The notes beneath the pieces were generated by a model, which saw only the letters and a program-made list of their open reading frames with translations, searched no databases and had not been told where the DNA came from. From positions 1 to 64,000 of the forward strand of contig JACATO010002127.1 in assembly GCA_018389105.1 (NCBI GenBank): 64,000 nucleotides of DNA, in the 5' to 3' direction. The stretch is from Nautilus pompilius (Eukaryota; Mollusca; Cephalopoda; Nautilida; Nautilidae). Position numbers and translations under genes: made by a program. This document shows positions 24,100 to 36,899 of the stretch, piece by piece (position 1 is the stretch's first letter; every line of letters begins with the position of its first letter).

Positions 24100-26650
24100 G
24101 CACAAACAGTGCTAGAAACGACTGAGGTCACACATTCATATAGAACACGGGAATATGATGCACACAAAGAATCCAAGAATTCAAGAGAACTCGGCCGAAA
24201 TCCCTGTCTGCTAATAGATGTGTGGATGCTGTCAGGAAGAAATGTATTCATTAAGGAACAGGGAAGCTGCCAAAATGTAGCGGTTTCCAGCTAGAAACTA
24301 CGCACACGCGTCTCTACGATATCTAGGCATTTACTTAATAGAAACTGTTCTCGTTTAGATGATTATTATTATCATTATCTTGTTAATGTAACTTTCAGAT
24401 TAATACGCCAACTAGTTTTGCCAGACGCCATGAACATAACGACAAGATGTTCGTCCAGAACCCCCACCCGAAGTGCTATTCCAAGCAGCTGGTTGTTGGA
24501 TTTGTCTTTCTTTCACAAATTTGCCAGTAAAGCATCAAAATGCAATTTTCCTACTGCACATGCAAATAATTCTGGGTTTCGAAATGACAACAACTGAAGC
24601 AGATCGATCACCCAGGTGAAGCCGGTCGCAGAGATACACCTATCTTAGGTACAGCGCTGGTTGTGTGTTCGTACGTCTAGGGTTAAGTTGGGTGCCCGTC
24701 AGGGAGACGTCACCTGCCGATTTCAAAACGTGGCTGCTGGGAAGCGAAGAAGAATTAGCTGATGGAACCTTTGTTTTGTTAATCGGCATCACGCGAAAAA
24801 GCGAGACGAATTGTTTAGTGGATCTAGAAAAGCTTTACGCACCTCTATGGGCTACAACGCGCTAATTATCGCGCGCAGGTGGGAGCTGTGGCGGCTATCG
24901 GAGTTGGAGAAATATTCTTTCTCGACGACTTAAGGGGCCGAGTGATGATCTGCACCCGGTGTTCGCATTTCATTACACGTGGACGGCAGTGGGAGGGTTA
25001 ACCAAGATGCCGTATAAACTTGGTGTCCGGCCGTTTTCTTTGCCGAAGCTCTAACCTGGAACCGGCGGTGCTTGTGCCAGGGGGAGAGGGAGTCTTCGAC
25101 GTTAATAGGGGCTAGGCAATTAAAATACGTGTGCGCGGATCTATTTATCGTCATCCATAAAAGGAGCCATGCAAAGGAATCTGATGGGATCGTGCGGTGT
25201 AGTTGATCAGGTATTTAGAAAGCGTGCGTCAGTGAGGTGGGTGCGAAAGACATCTTCTGCTTAGATTTAGTACGTTTCAAAAAAAGAAGAGGAAGAGAAA
25301 ACGTGAAGTAGAAGGAAATCATCTACTTCCATCGCCAATGTCTGCGGCTTCTGCTCGAGCCAGACCCTTTCCGTACCGAGGACGGGCAAGTCTGACGTCA
25401 CGAAGGAGTCGGACGTCACGTGTGACGGTGACAAACTTATCACCAAAAAAAGAGAGGTCCGGTTTAAAGGATGAGATTGAGAAAAAAAAACCACTCACGA
25501 AAGAAATTGCAGAAAATAAATGAGCACTGATCATCGTCAAAAAAATGACAAAACTTAAGAGAAGGATGGCTTAGATGGAAGTAAATCCGGTATTAGAACA
25601 CTTTGATCTTCCGTCATCTGTAGATTAGGAGTTCGTTTCTTGAGCTCAGGAAGAGAAGAGAGGTGAGTTTTGTTCTGATGGGGCGTCTTACGAAGGAAGA
25701 GTGAAATATGAAACAGATCGCACCTACCTTAACCTTGCAAAAAGACTGAAGCACCCTTTCAGACCCCCTTTTGCCACATTATATATAATGTGACCTTATA
25801 AATAACATTATGAACAGAGGGCAGCTGATATTCGGATGAAGCCATCTTGTGTGACAAAAAGCTTGAAAAGTAAACTTTTTATATGTATCGATTTTCTAAT
25901 GATCATATGCTTGCAAAATTGTAACTATAAACTAATTATATATGAAATATGGGATATTTTATTGGTTAACCTACAATTATGGTATGTAACAGCGAGATTA
26001 ATTAGGAAAACACTTTATTTAATGACTTAGCCTTTTGGTTTCCCTCCTCGGTAAGTGGTGCAAATCCACAAGTCGCGGATAACCGGCTAAATGTTTTTGT
26101 TTTTGTTTTTTGAAAAGGGTGGGATGTAAATATTCTGGGTACTACTGTACGGGGAAGAAGATACGTCAGAATGATGAAGACCATACCGAGAGACCGTCTG
26201 TCTATCGTTAAGTGGCAGACAAAAATCTGGGAAAGAACCTTCTTAAAATGGGATATATCAGACACCGGTTCGAAGGATAATTCTAGCGGACCGGACCCGA
26301 GATTAGAGGAATTGGTATATAAATAGGTCGGTAGAATCCTTGGATGGTCTGCGATAGAAGAGAATACCGTTTGAGACAAATTCAGCAGAGCGCGACGGCA
26401 GGTTCGAGTCGGGGGGCGTATTTGCCATACGGTCATTTTTGGGACGGCCCCCGAAACATACTGCCGATAGGGTGGTTGGAACCCTACCTTTGGCTAAAGG
26501 GCTCTTCAGCAGTCATGGATCGAATATAAGAAGTACGAGACTACATCGCTGCAGAGAAAGCCAAAAAGTCGACTAAAACGTTTGGAAGCTTTTTTATTGC
26601 AAGGAAAACGGAGGAAAGACCACCTACTCAACCGTATTCGTGTTACAAGG
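24100..26650. other. unique stretch
   Basis: No gene recognised. TGACGTCA is at 25393-25400, a GAG|GTGAGT donor-like site at about 25,659, and an 18-bp perfect palindrome at 25775-25792. Confidence 0.45.
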
Positions 26651-28199
26651 TCAGACCATGCATATTAAATACTGAATAATTCTAGTATTCACTAAAGCAA
26701 AGGAATCGCTGATGATATTAACGGGCATCACATAACAAGGTATGTTGTTTACTTTCTGGAAGAAGTAAAAAGATTCCATTAAAACATTGGAAATACAGGA
26801 AAGTTCAGAACAACCTCTCAACAATACAAAATGGTGAATAAAAACCTGAAGCTAACTAAATACTTGATTGTTTCAATATATTATTTTTTATTTTCAGTTA
26901 TAAAGACGAATCCCCCCTGAGAATTCTATTATTTATTTTTGTATCCTCAGGAACAATTTTAGATTTTTTAATTCTTGTCATTTGAATAAAACAAATTTAA
27001 AAGTACTCGATAATTAGATACCTGGAAGGAAGAAAAAGATTAATGATGTTGTATTTTCAAGTAGAATAAATGTACGAATTTGAATTCTTAAACAAAATTC
27101 AGTTACCATATAACACTTAATACACTTTAAAGAAAGAGATCTATATTTTAAAGCAAAGATGGGTGAATATCCTTAAATAAATCTAACTTTCATTCTAATC
27201 CCAGATGACGATTCTCCATCCTTAATTTTAGCTTTGACCATAAAATCTAAGCTTTACTATAGGCCCCAAATAACTGCGTTTTGTTTGAACTTATAGAGTA
27301 AAAAAATAAATAATTTAATATAAGATAAATCGCTAATCCTACCAATAATTCAAGCTACAACAACTGTTATCTCTAGAATCTGATCTAATTCCTAACCTCA
27401 ACCTAAAATCAAGTTTTAAGTCAAATGCCAACCTCTCTCAAACATTCACCCTAACTCTAAACACACACACACACACACACACAACACACACTCACTCACT
27501 CACACTCGCTAATTCTAACGTTAAACCTAAGTTTAGCACTAATCTAAGTCTAATTGTAATTGTAACTTACCCCTAACTGTAATTCTAACAAATTCTGCCT
27601 TTTAAAATAATCTTTCCCAATAGGTGTATATAATTTCGAAGCTAATAGACAGATTGTTTTTTTTAAAATTTAGTTTGTTTATTTAAACCAAAATCCGTTA
27701 CACTCTTAGTAGATCTAACTAAACTTATATCTGTTTTTTCTTGCAATCGGATTGTAGATATTATTAAGATTATCAGCTTTATTTTCTAGATTTGGAATCT
27801 AAGACCAAGATTTTATATCTTAAATCATATTTATAGCACGAAACTTTATTAAACAATTCTTTATCAGGTTTTATTGAATGATATAAATTTAATTTGGAAA
27901 TAATTGTTCTTGGGCTACAGTAGCCACAAGCTGGTAAGTAATATTTTCCTCCAAGAAAAACTAGTTAATTTATTTAGTCTACTTTATACATATATCTCCA
28001 CAAACATTTACGCAGGCAGCTTTTCACTTTAATTCTACTATTCTACGAGCAGCGAAATCTTCCTTGAAGTGTATAAGATATTTTACAATTTTGCATTATT
28101 TTTTTCTTTTAAATGTCATGCAATATGTTGTCTCGATTTTTAAATAATAGACGTTAACAGATTTATACCAGCTTAGTAGGGAAGACGAAAAGTATTCTC
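26651..28199. other. AT-rich stretch next to the Polinton fossil
   Basis: Base composition falls sharply to AT-rich. There is a (CA)n run at about 27461-27490 and, at about 27,360-27,600, a loose recurrence of CTAA-containing hexamers (CCCTAACT, TCTAA). No gene seen. It may belong to the element that follows or be neutral AT-rich DNA. Confidence 0.4.
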
Positions 28200-31100
28200 A
28201 GCCTGAATCCGAATTGACTAAGACGTTTTCGAAGATGATATGTACATCTTTGTTTGACTTCTGAAGGCTCTGCTGTTTCTGGTAGTCATGAGTCTACAGG
28301 AGGAGGAGATACGAACAAATATAGATGCAAAAATTTTAATTCTTATAAATTAATGAAATTTTTTTAAAAAATGGATGCTGCACAATCATTTTATTTGATT
28401 GTATGTTATTAAATACAGATTTTTTGGATTATTCTGGATTATATGTTTGGAAAGTCTTTACATCCACCTGAAAATCACGTAAGAAAAATTGAGTTTGCAT
28501 AAAAAAAGCTTAATAAGCAACAAATAATAAATAATTTTGAAAATGAAATTACATTAAAAAATAAAAATTTAGACCCACAAAATGTTTGCAAAATAATATA
28601 TATTGGATCAAAAACAAAAATGAAATGTGCAAAATTCTTTGAAAACCCAAATTATATTCTCTATCAAAAAGAGATTGATTCAAATTTTAAAAAAAAATTA
28701 TTTCTGACAAAAAATAAAACAATCTCTGAGGTTTTTTTATATTAGGGTTTGGCATAATAACATTGGCACTTATGTCCAGCATATTTGAAAATGACCAGAT
28801 TAGTAAAGATGTAAATTTTGATGAATTTAGATATTTTACCAAAAAAATCTGAATAACTAATATCTTCAGTGGAACCAAACCATGGGTTTGAAGTTGTAAA
28901 TAATTCATCTAATAAATATAATTGAAGGCATCGCTCAAAGCTGATGCATATTATGATTTCATCAACGATTCACTAAGTGATTTAACCCTTTTGAAGCTTT
29001 GGTTATATCGTTAAACAGTAACAATCTTTTATATATTTCAAATGGTTTTATAAAATAAGAAGAAATATAAATTTGAGGATTTGATTTCATATAAAAAATT
29101 AAAGAAACAGTTCCTTGATGAAGAAATATGTAAACAGGATTTCTATACAAAATCAAATAATTTAATTTAGTCGGTCATAAATGCAAGCAAGGATCTTTTG
29201 CTTTTCTCAGTATCTGCTAGAAATTATACCTTTAACAACTCGAAAATTAATACTCATAGAAGAAACATCTCTTGTAGAATTGTTTCAATTCACCTATTCC
29301 AATACCGGTAACTTCCCATTTTAAAGAGCCGAGAGCAATTTCCAAAAATAAAAATAGGTGGTAGATGCTGTAGATTATTTATCTTCTATGGTTAATCAGT
29401 ATGCATTTATTTTATTTACAATAGTTAGAGTCTATAAAAGTAATTCCTAATCAGCTTAATATTTGTGATAATTATTAAAACGATTTTACTTCTGGTTTAT
29501 GGGAACTTTTAACTACTAAAACCAGACGCAGATATCTTTACTTTTCACAATTCCAGTATGTAATTCAGCTTTTTATCACATCTTTGATGCTGGTTCAACT
29601 AAAAATTATTTCTCCAGAGTTGTGACGAAAAGGAATTATTAAAAGTCTAACAAAAGATTAATCTAAACTATGACAGTTCAGACTGCAAACTATAGAACAA
29701 CCATTTTTTGTCAAAGTTGCAAGAGTCGACCTTTAGATTCAAAATTGAAAGTCTTAGCATAAAATAATATATTTAGTAGAATAAATTCAATTGCTGATCA
29801 GTTATTCAAATTAGATATAATAAATAAAACTTGATAAATAAAATATTTAAAAAACGCAAACATCAAAGATTATTATAATTTTTTCATCATAAAACTACAA
29901 ATTTTAAAAACAAATTTTCTGAATAATCTTAAAACCTATTACTCTGGATTATTTACACCTCAAGTTTATATACAGGTTCTTACGAACTCATAAATCATTA
30001 GTGAAGTTAAAAGACAAATCAAAGAAAAACAATCATTGATATTCAAAGGGTGACGACGAATACTATATTACTATTAGAGCTAATAGTGCTTGCTTGAAAC
30101 CTGTCGTTGTCATTAGTTTTAACTATAAAGTTGATTTCACTCTAGAAAATAGTTTAAAGCTCTGTTAGGGTTTAATTCAAAGATTTTATCTTCTAGCTTT
30201 ATGAAAAGTGTTAATGTAGTTGATATCTTACCAATTAATTTTGCTCTTATGCATTACGATTTTGTAAAAAGATGTTGCAATAATTTGCACAGTTCTCAAA
30301 CATTATATAATTTTTTCACCTGAATATAAAATATTTGAACGAAAAGGAAATTTTATTTCAAGCTTCTAAATTTGGACTACATACTAAGAAGGAAAAAAAT
30401 TAATTCATTTAAAAAATGAATTTATAATTTTAAGGTTATATCTAAAAAAGTTTAAAATTTTAAAAATTAAATGATGGAGAGGAAACAAGAAATAAAAGTA
30501 AAACGTATTGTTGGAAGAAGATTGATTCGCTCTTCTAAAGATGATTACATATGGTTCAATTAATAAACAACAATAAAAAGTATTCAAATGGCGCTAAAGG
30601 CATTAAATATGTTGTCTGTATTACAAAAAGCTTATGAAAGAAAAGCCTCATTTAATACGAATATTTTGTATTAAAGGCCAAGATTCTAAAATTCAAGATA
30701 TTAATGCTGATATAAATGCTTTAATTGCTGAATCTAAAAGTAAAACAGAAAAGTTTTTAATAAACAAAACATTTTGCATGAAATAAAAATGGGAAACGGT
30801 TTCCAGAAAAGTTGTTATACTAAAAGAAATATATTGGCACCGCAGAATATTTCGTTTCTTTAGTCAGATTAAATATATTTTAGGTAGTAAAGAAATGTAG
30901 TCTGTACATTACCCGAGTCGAGCAACAACTTTTAGAGGAATAATAACTTAATCAGATGACTTTAGTAAGTCCCAAAGATTAAGCCACTGTTAGTATACAG
31001 ACACAAAAAAAAAGAAGATAAAGATGTCAGTATAGGATTTAAAACAAGACATGCTTACCTACCAGAAATATCAGATTCCAAAGGTAGCTTTAGTTTTTAT

Positions 31101-32800
31101 CTTTTATTTCGCGTCTTTTGGTTTTATCAAGATTATTAAAAAACGGTGTATGGGATGAAGAATCAAATTGTTTTTGACTAGAAAGAGAGATAATGATGCA
31201 ATTTTTAGAGCAAACTGAGTTATGCTTGAAAGTAAAATAATCTATAATATTGGTTATGCTAATACACAATGTGATTCAATTGCAGTTCCACAGGTACCAA
31301 TTTTGATTGGAGGTGGACTAATTCGGAAAGAAAAAATTATTTCATATTTAATAACTGTTCAATTACCAAAGCTTATGCTCTTCTAACAAATAACAGATAT
31401 CCTGCACCTGAGATAAGCCTAGATTTTCAAGAAACTCATTTTAGTAGAATTTATAAAGAAATGGTAGACTTTAAATATAAAGTTTATGGAACAGATGATA
31501 GGGTTTCCGGTAATCAAGTTACACCTATTAAGTTTAAAGAACTTTACTCCCTGATTTTTAAAAAAAATGCAAGTAGACAATCAAAATGGCTTACAATTGA
31601 CGTAAAGATTAAGGTCGTTTTTAGCCCAAATTGTCCTGCTGAAACTCAACCTTTGTTGTTGTTTTATCTGACAAAATTATAAATGTACAATCAAATAATA
31701 ATAAGTTGAAACATTTTTTTTTTTGCTAAATAAATGGAGGAATACCATCTCTTATGGGTTTTCTTTAAGTGAATATAAAAATCGGAAAAATGTATCAGAG
31801 TGACTGGGAGATGATTTGAGGTTGGAAAAAAATCAATTACTTTGAGATTTAAGAGGAGATGCAAAGAAAACGGATTTAATATGATTATGGTTTTGATTTA
31901 AAATAAGCTTGTCGGAAATTAATAAGATTCTGAAACCGGGTACACCAGAAGAAGGTTTATTTCTAAAAATTTCTTTTTTTGTTCTTTGGTAAAGGTTTTA
32001 AGAAAACTGATTATCCACCAAAAGGAAGAGTTTCTAGATATTGCTACGACAGCGTTCTAACCCAAACCGTTATCTGGACTTAACGAAACATATGAAGACA
32101 TAACTTGTAAGTTAAGATTTAAAAAAAAAAACGGTCGATGGGTTTCACAAAGCTATTTTATCATCTTTATTAAATATTGGAAAAGCTCTTGTAGCATCTT
32201 TAGAAGCAATGATTAGAAGTTTTCCTGGAGGTTCAGTTAACGATGATGAGGCCGGAGGGTAGAAGCTGGGGAAAAGTAGTACAACTCAAACTAAAAGTAA
32301 TGTGTTTATCTAATGGATTGCGAAAGGGTTAAAAGTATATTTGTTGGTATAGGGATAATACTTGAATTGAATTCGCCGTTCAGCCGACCTTTAATTACCA
32401 GATAAAAAGAGATATCGCTAACTTCGATATATATATAAATAATAGTAGAAAATCGAAACTTAGTAAAATAACAGAATGCGATGTTTGAATTTAAATTCGG
32501 CCAAAGATTCTGGTAAACCCTGGACTTATTGGTTAAAGTTAATCAGACAGAATGTTCATTGTTTACTACCACCAACAACTACTTTTTTTAAAAAAAAATT
32601 GAAGGAATCTAATAAAAAATACACATCTCAAGTTTATTATGGAGGCGTTGTCATTGGTGATCAGCTATGTTAAAGATGTTAGACTGACTTTTCTAAAAGT
32701 ATAAAAGAAAATAGAAACTGTATAAACAGATTTTTTTAAAAAAATTTTTAAAGTTGTATTAAACTTATAAATAAATAAGTTAAAATTGTAGTTGAAAAAC
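28200..32800 (+). mobile_element. Polinton/Maverick (adintovirus-like) fossil, broken
   Basis: An AT-rich block whose plus strand carries short stretches that I recognise as resembling virion proteins of animal Polintons/adintoviruses: one at about 30,040-30,420, and one at about 31,230-31,690 (containing RYPAPEISLDFQETHFSR and VTPIKFKELYS). A region at about 28,980-29,170 weakly recalls protein-primed DNA polymerase B. The block is well below full length for the family (usually 15-20 kb) and no terminal inverted repeats were found. It is broken many times (well over ten lesions) and looks old. The family call rests on memory of the protein patterns, not on a search. Its edges are estimated from base composition. 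Confidence 0.6.
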
Positions 32801-33680
32801 AGATAGAAAATGTATTGTTATTGTGGTGGAGAAGCTTATTTGATAATTAAAATAAATAGAAGAGAAGGTAGCGCAGTAGGTCTTCCAGACAAAGGAAGCT
32901 CAATTGTTTCATGGAGGCGATTGTACGGAAACCGTTATTTTTATACTACTGCGGTCGACTGGAAAACGTCACTCGGTAGTTTAAGCTTTAAGGTGTCCAG
33001 GCAATGTCTTGTGACTCTGAAGCGGCAGAATCATTCTCACAGCCCATGTATTATCAGCGAACTGAGACATTACAACAGGCCTAGTGGGTCCTGGTTTGGA
33101 TATAGCGTCTTCCAACCGGACACGGTCAAAATGACACAGGGCATCCTCAAGAACTTCTACATCTAAACAAAGGAGAAAGGAGACAAAGGGCGCCTTTGGA
33201 AAACCCTCGCAATCAAGCTGGACATGCTGCGGAAGAAAAAAAAAGATTTCTCATAAGTAAAGATGGAAGTTTCCGATAAAAAAGACAGCTTACCCAATTC
33301 TGGAAGAAAAAAACAGGGTACAAACCCAAAGGTTTAGGAACGCAGAATGAGAGAGATCACTTTGAATGGCTAAGGGTCTGGCCATCAAGATATTGAGAAT
33401 AGCGGCGGAGACATCAGAATCTTATCAGTGTAAAAAATAATGATATTTGTATATTTTTATTGTAAACAAATTGTTTTGTCAAATTAAATTTTTGTGATTT
33501 TTAATATATATCATTTTCTTTTTAATCTGGAGGCACTGGAATTCGACATCATATACTTAATTGCAACAACAATTTATTTCTGGCGAAATCATTTCGTAGT
33601 TGTGTTCTCACAACGAATTTAGAAATGGATTTCATCCAAATTCTTACAGACATCCTACGGAATGGGAAAAAAAAAAAAAA
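32801..33680. other. right flank of the AT-rich island
   Basis: Composition returns to normal at about 32,850. GGTAGCGCAGTAGG at about 32,866-32,879 looks like a tRNA A box, but no B box follows. The 118-codon frame at 32810-33166 has no recognisable domain. Confidence 0.35.
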
Positions 33681-33756
33681 ATCGCAAAATGGTCTGACCT
33701 GGACTCGACCTCGGGCCAACGAAGCAAGCTATCCACTGAACCATCGCTCCGCCGCA
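33672..33756 (-). mobile_element. tRNA-like relic (SINE head or tRNA pseudogene)
   Basis: Read on the minus strand: GATGGTTCAGTGGATAGC (A-box region), GCTTCGTTGGC where an anticodon arm would lie, then GGTCGAGTCC, a B box missing one T, then a T run that could end pol III transcription. The pattern resembles tRNA-Arg. The acceptor ends do not pair, so it is not a working tRNA. Confidence 0.45.
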
Positions 33757-34036
33757 CATTCTATTTTGGATAGTTGGAATTCTACTTTCAGATTTCCGGG
33801 ATTAAAATCCATATCCACAAGCAGTTCGTATGCGAAATAAATTGCAGCTTAAATGAATGGAGAGTTGTTTTCCGATTCCTTTCCTCACTCAGCTGACGCT
33901 ATATAAATTGGTGGCCGGAAAGTAGGTGGAAAACCTTCGTTATATTGGTTACAGTTGTTGAGATGATTTCTTTTTCAGTCGACCTGACACCGGACAGAAT
34001 CCCATCTTTGATTCTTGTATTTAACGGACGGACATA
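33757..34036. other. unique stretch
   Basis: Nothing recognised. Confidence 0.4.
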
Positions 34037-34355
34037 ACCCACACACACACACTCACACACTCACACACACTCACACTCACACACACACACTCACACACAC
34101 ACACACACACACATCTCACACACCACACTCACACACACACTCACACAACACACTCACACACACCACACTCACACACTCACACACACACTCTCACACACAC
34201 ACACTCACACACACTCACACACACACACACCCACCACACACACACACTCACACACACACACTCTCACACACACCACTCACACACACACTCACACACCACT
34301 CACACACTCACACACACACACTCACACACACACTCACACACACACACACACAACT
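34037..34355. repeat. (CA)n/(CACACT)n microsatellite
   Basis: CACA blocks punctuated by CT to give ACACTCAC units. His/Thr-rich frames across it are products of the repeat. Confidence 0.97.
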
Positions 34356-35345
34356 TGTCTTTTTCTGGCATTGACATTAAATTAAAACACGAAAGATATT
34401 AAATACTATGTAAACGCATGTAAAGGTGATCTTATAGGAAGTAAAGATAGCCTTTCGTGAAGCGTAATCGTTTCCTATGTTGTTGTTGTTTTTCTTTCTT
34501 CGTTGGCCAACTTTCCCCCCCGTTTCGAATAAACGTCTTAGTTGAAGCCTGGAGAAAAGTCTGTTTCGTACCTGAAAACAACTAAAAACCCGCAGAAACT
34601 CCAGAACATAGAAGAGCTTGAAAAGCTGACTTTACCTGGGTTAGTCTGAACTTCAGCAGCGGTCGTCGCTCTTAAGGCCTCCATCACGGCTGAACACCGA
34701 CCGACTCCCTTCTCTTGGGACAAATCCCCGCCTGTGATAACAGTCATCTGCGTTCGAATTCTTCGTCACCCGAGAGGGAAAACTCCGCTTCGTGCAGCTC
34801 CAGCAGACTTTTGCGTCAACTCCCAGGTAGTTGTTTTAGGTCACCCTCAGGGCGCAACAGAGAGGAGGAGGGAGGGGTCTCCGAGCACTGGCTTTGTTTC
34901 TCTCTTGTATTATTCTCGAGTTCTTCCCTTCCTGGTCAGTTACAGCGACAGCGCGCGACATATCTGATTCGTGCTGCCGCTCTCAGGATGTCCACCAAAG
35001 TCAAGAAATAGGGCTCCTGAGCAACATCCGTTTGAAGTAACGACCAAAAACCAAGTTTCTGTTAAACAGGAAAATGCGTTGTGGGTGACGGCGGGATCTT
35101 TGCTCGTCTTCACCAGATGCAGATGAAGAGAAACGTGAAGGAACTTTCTATTGTATTAGTGTGACCAACCGGCACCTTGCGAGAATCATTTGATGCTGTC
35201 GTCGCAAAGAATCGGCTAAAGCCTCTACCGTTGTCTAAATCCTGGGAAATTCTCATTGGTCCGATGATCTTCGATCAGAAAATCGCAGTGGTGCTGAAAT
35301 TTCCTCAGTCTTCGATTGGAAGTCGCGGAGCGCTGTCCATGCACA

Positions 35346-35349
<4 letters not shown>
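34356..35349. other. unique stretch containing a candidate minus-strand exon
   Basis: Apart from the candidate exon at 34634-34747, nothing is recognised. A (GTT)n tract is at about 34,478. Confidence 0.4.
34634..34747 (-). CDS. candidate first coding exon of an unknown gene
   Basis: A true ATG at 34747 (minus strand) opens a frame that includes SAVMEALRATTAAEVQTNP and meets a CCCAG|GTAAAG donor at about 34,634. The 37-38 residues have balanced composition and no low complexity. No domain is recognised and no matching acceptor was assigned, so this may be chance. Confidence 0.18.
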
Positions 35350-35390
<41 letters not shown>

Positions 35391-35391
35391 T

Positions 35392-35424
<33 letters not shown>

Positions 35425-35432
35425 GAGAGAGA
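35350..35432. repeat. (GA)n microsatellite
   Basis: GA repeats with a few interruptions (GGAGAGAT, GCGAGAG). Confidence 0.97.
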
Positions 35433-36059
35433 CGTCCGACGAGTAAAGATTTTTCATATTTGTCGATCCTCAAAATGACTCAGTTGCTTGCGCCAAACTC
35501 CAAAAAGGAAATTCTACCGTATACCAAATGTCGAAGGATTCAAACGTGTCTTTATACGGTGTTACTGCGGAGAGGTCTGGCACAGTCAGGTGACAAGCGT
35601 GGACTACAATCCACAGGTGTGGTCAGACTAGATCTCCGGCAACAAGAAATTACGAGGGAACACGAAGACTAAGCGAAGATGGCCGTGTTTACAAGTAGAT
35701 CTGACGTGGGGGAAAAAAGTGTCCAGCATTCATCAGATGCGACATTATGCTCTCTCACTTCAGACATCAGTTGGAAGCATAGTTTTATCCAACTAAGGCT
35801 TTTAAGGTGGCCACGCACCATCAAATGAGGCAGGGCTCAGTGCCCCCTATCTCGCCAAGGTTGCTGCACAGACCAGTGCAGAGGTGCTATAGTGACGTAA
35901 TACCAGTCTCGTAAGAATAACACCTGACCCCGTCGCACAGTGATGACCAAAATTATTACATCGCCCAAAAAATAGTTCCGATTTCTTTTTGTTTGCGATT
36001 ATTTACGCCACGTGACTAACGAAATGATTAGGCTTCCCTTTTTTATTTCTTTTATATAT
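35433..36059. other. unique stretch
   Basis: No gene recognised. Confidence 0.4.
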
Positions 36060-36074
36060 TATGCGAGTATTTCT

Positions 36075-36150
36075 TTCGTTGCTGGAGAGGTGGACCCTCC
36101 AAGGATGTGGGAACAAAGTTCCGTTATACTGAAACCCAGTTTACATTGTA
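36075..36150 (-). mobile_element. possible SINE scrap related to the 7.9-kb element
   Basis: On the minus strand, TTGTTCCCACATCCTTGGAG lines up with TCGATGCCACATCTTCGGCG after the B box of the element at 7.9 kb. Both then run into a CACCT-containing stretch followed by GCAA. The B-box match here is poor and no A box is clear. Confidence 0.28.
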
Positions 36151-36715
36151 ATATCGCGCAGCGGTTCCTCGGCGTTTTTCGTTTAAAAGCCAGAATTCAT
36201 GCTGGGATTTCGATCGGCTTCAGTCGAGAACATCGCGTTTCGGGCTCCGCTATAATCCGATTAGATTTTATAATAATAATAAAAAAAAAATCTGCCGAGA
36301 AGACCCCAGCTTTCCCCTCGTGACGTAGGCGCAATGCGATTCCGCGCCCTCTCTCCGGCTCCAGAATGGCGCAGCTCACCCGGCCCGGCACAACCGCCCG
36401 TCTCTCCCCTCATCCCGTCCACAGCTCCGACAGCTCTCTCACCATCGGCGACCACTGTCTGTCCTCCCCCTTCTCCTATTTCGATCTATTTCTTCCCACC
36501 CCCTGTTCTCGCTTGCAGGCATATATTTGTTCCAGATCTTCAGCTGATGAGGGAGCCACCATCAAAAGGGGGGCACGGGTTCCGTGCGCTCCCTGGTGGT
36601 CCCCCTGCCGGCTCCCCGGTTTGCGGTTCGCTTTGTTCATCAGGGAAAAAAAAGGGGGGATAATTTAAAATAGATTGAGTACTGGCGTCAGTCGGCAATG
36701 AACACCGCGTGCGTG
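36151..36715. other. CpG-rich stretch with acceptor-like site
   Basis: CpG-rich from about 36,300. ATGGCGCAGCTC at 36366 opens a 100-codon frame without a known domain. A pyrimidine tract ending CTCGCTTGCAG|GC at about 36,522 is a good 3' splice-site match. The frame after it stays open to about 36,660, but no donor or protein family is recognised. Confidence 0.25.
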
Positions 36716-36748
36716 TGCGTGTGGTGTGTGTGTGTGTGTGTGTGTGTA
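36716..36748. repeat. (GT)n microsatellite
   Basis: A GTGT run with one GGTG interruption. Confidence 0.95.
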
Positions 36749-36899
36749 CGTGCATTTGTATATAAATCAAAATTAAATCTCGTAATGAGACAATTAAGAA
36801 CCTGCCAACTCTATGATAAATGGATTAAGCAGTAAACAATGGCTGAGTTCATGGCGCCAGAGTAAAAAAAAACCTTAAAACTTCTAGAAAATCGCTAGG

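Noticed and set aside
9800-26412. Other GGTTCGA-like matches (about 9,805, 22,101, 26,271 and 26,402) as tRNA or SINE promoters
   Set aside because: No A box at suitable distance and no cloverleaf.
26002-26436. 144-codon minus-strand frame next to the AT-rich island
   Set aside because: No domain or protein-like pattern recognised, and overlapping frames are also open.
33672-33756. Working tRNA-Arg gene
   Set aside because: The acceptor stem does not pair and the B box lacks a base, so it is listed only as a tRNA-like relic.
34015-34374. 119-codon His/Thr frame
   Set aside because: It is the translation of a CA/CT microsatellite.
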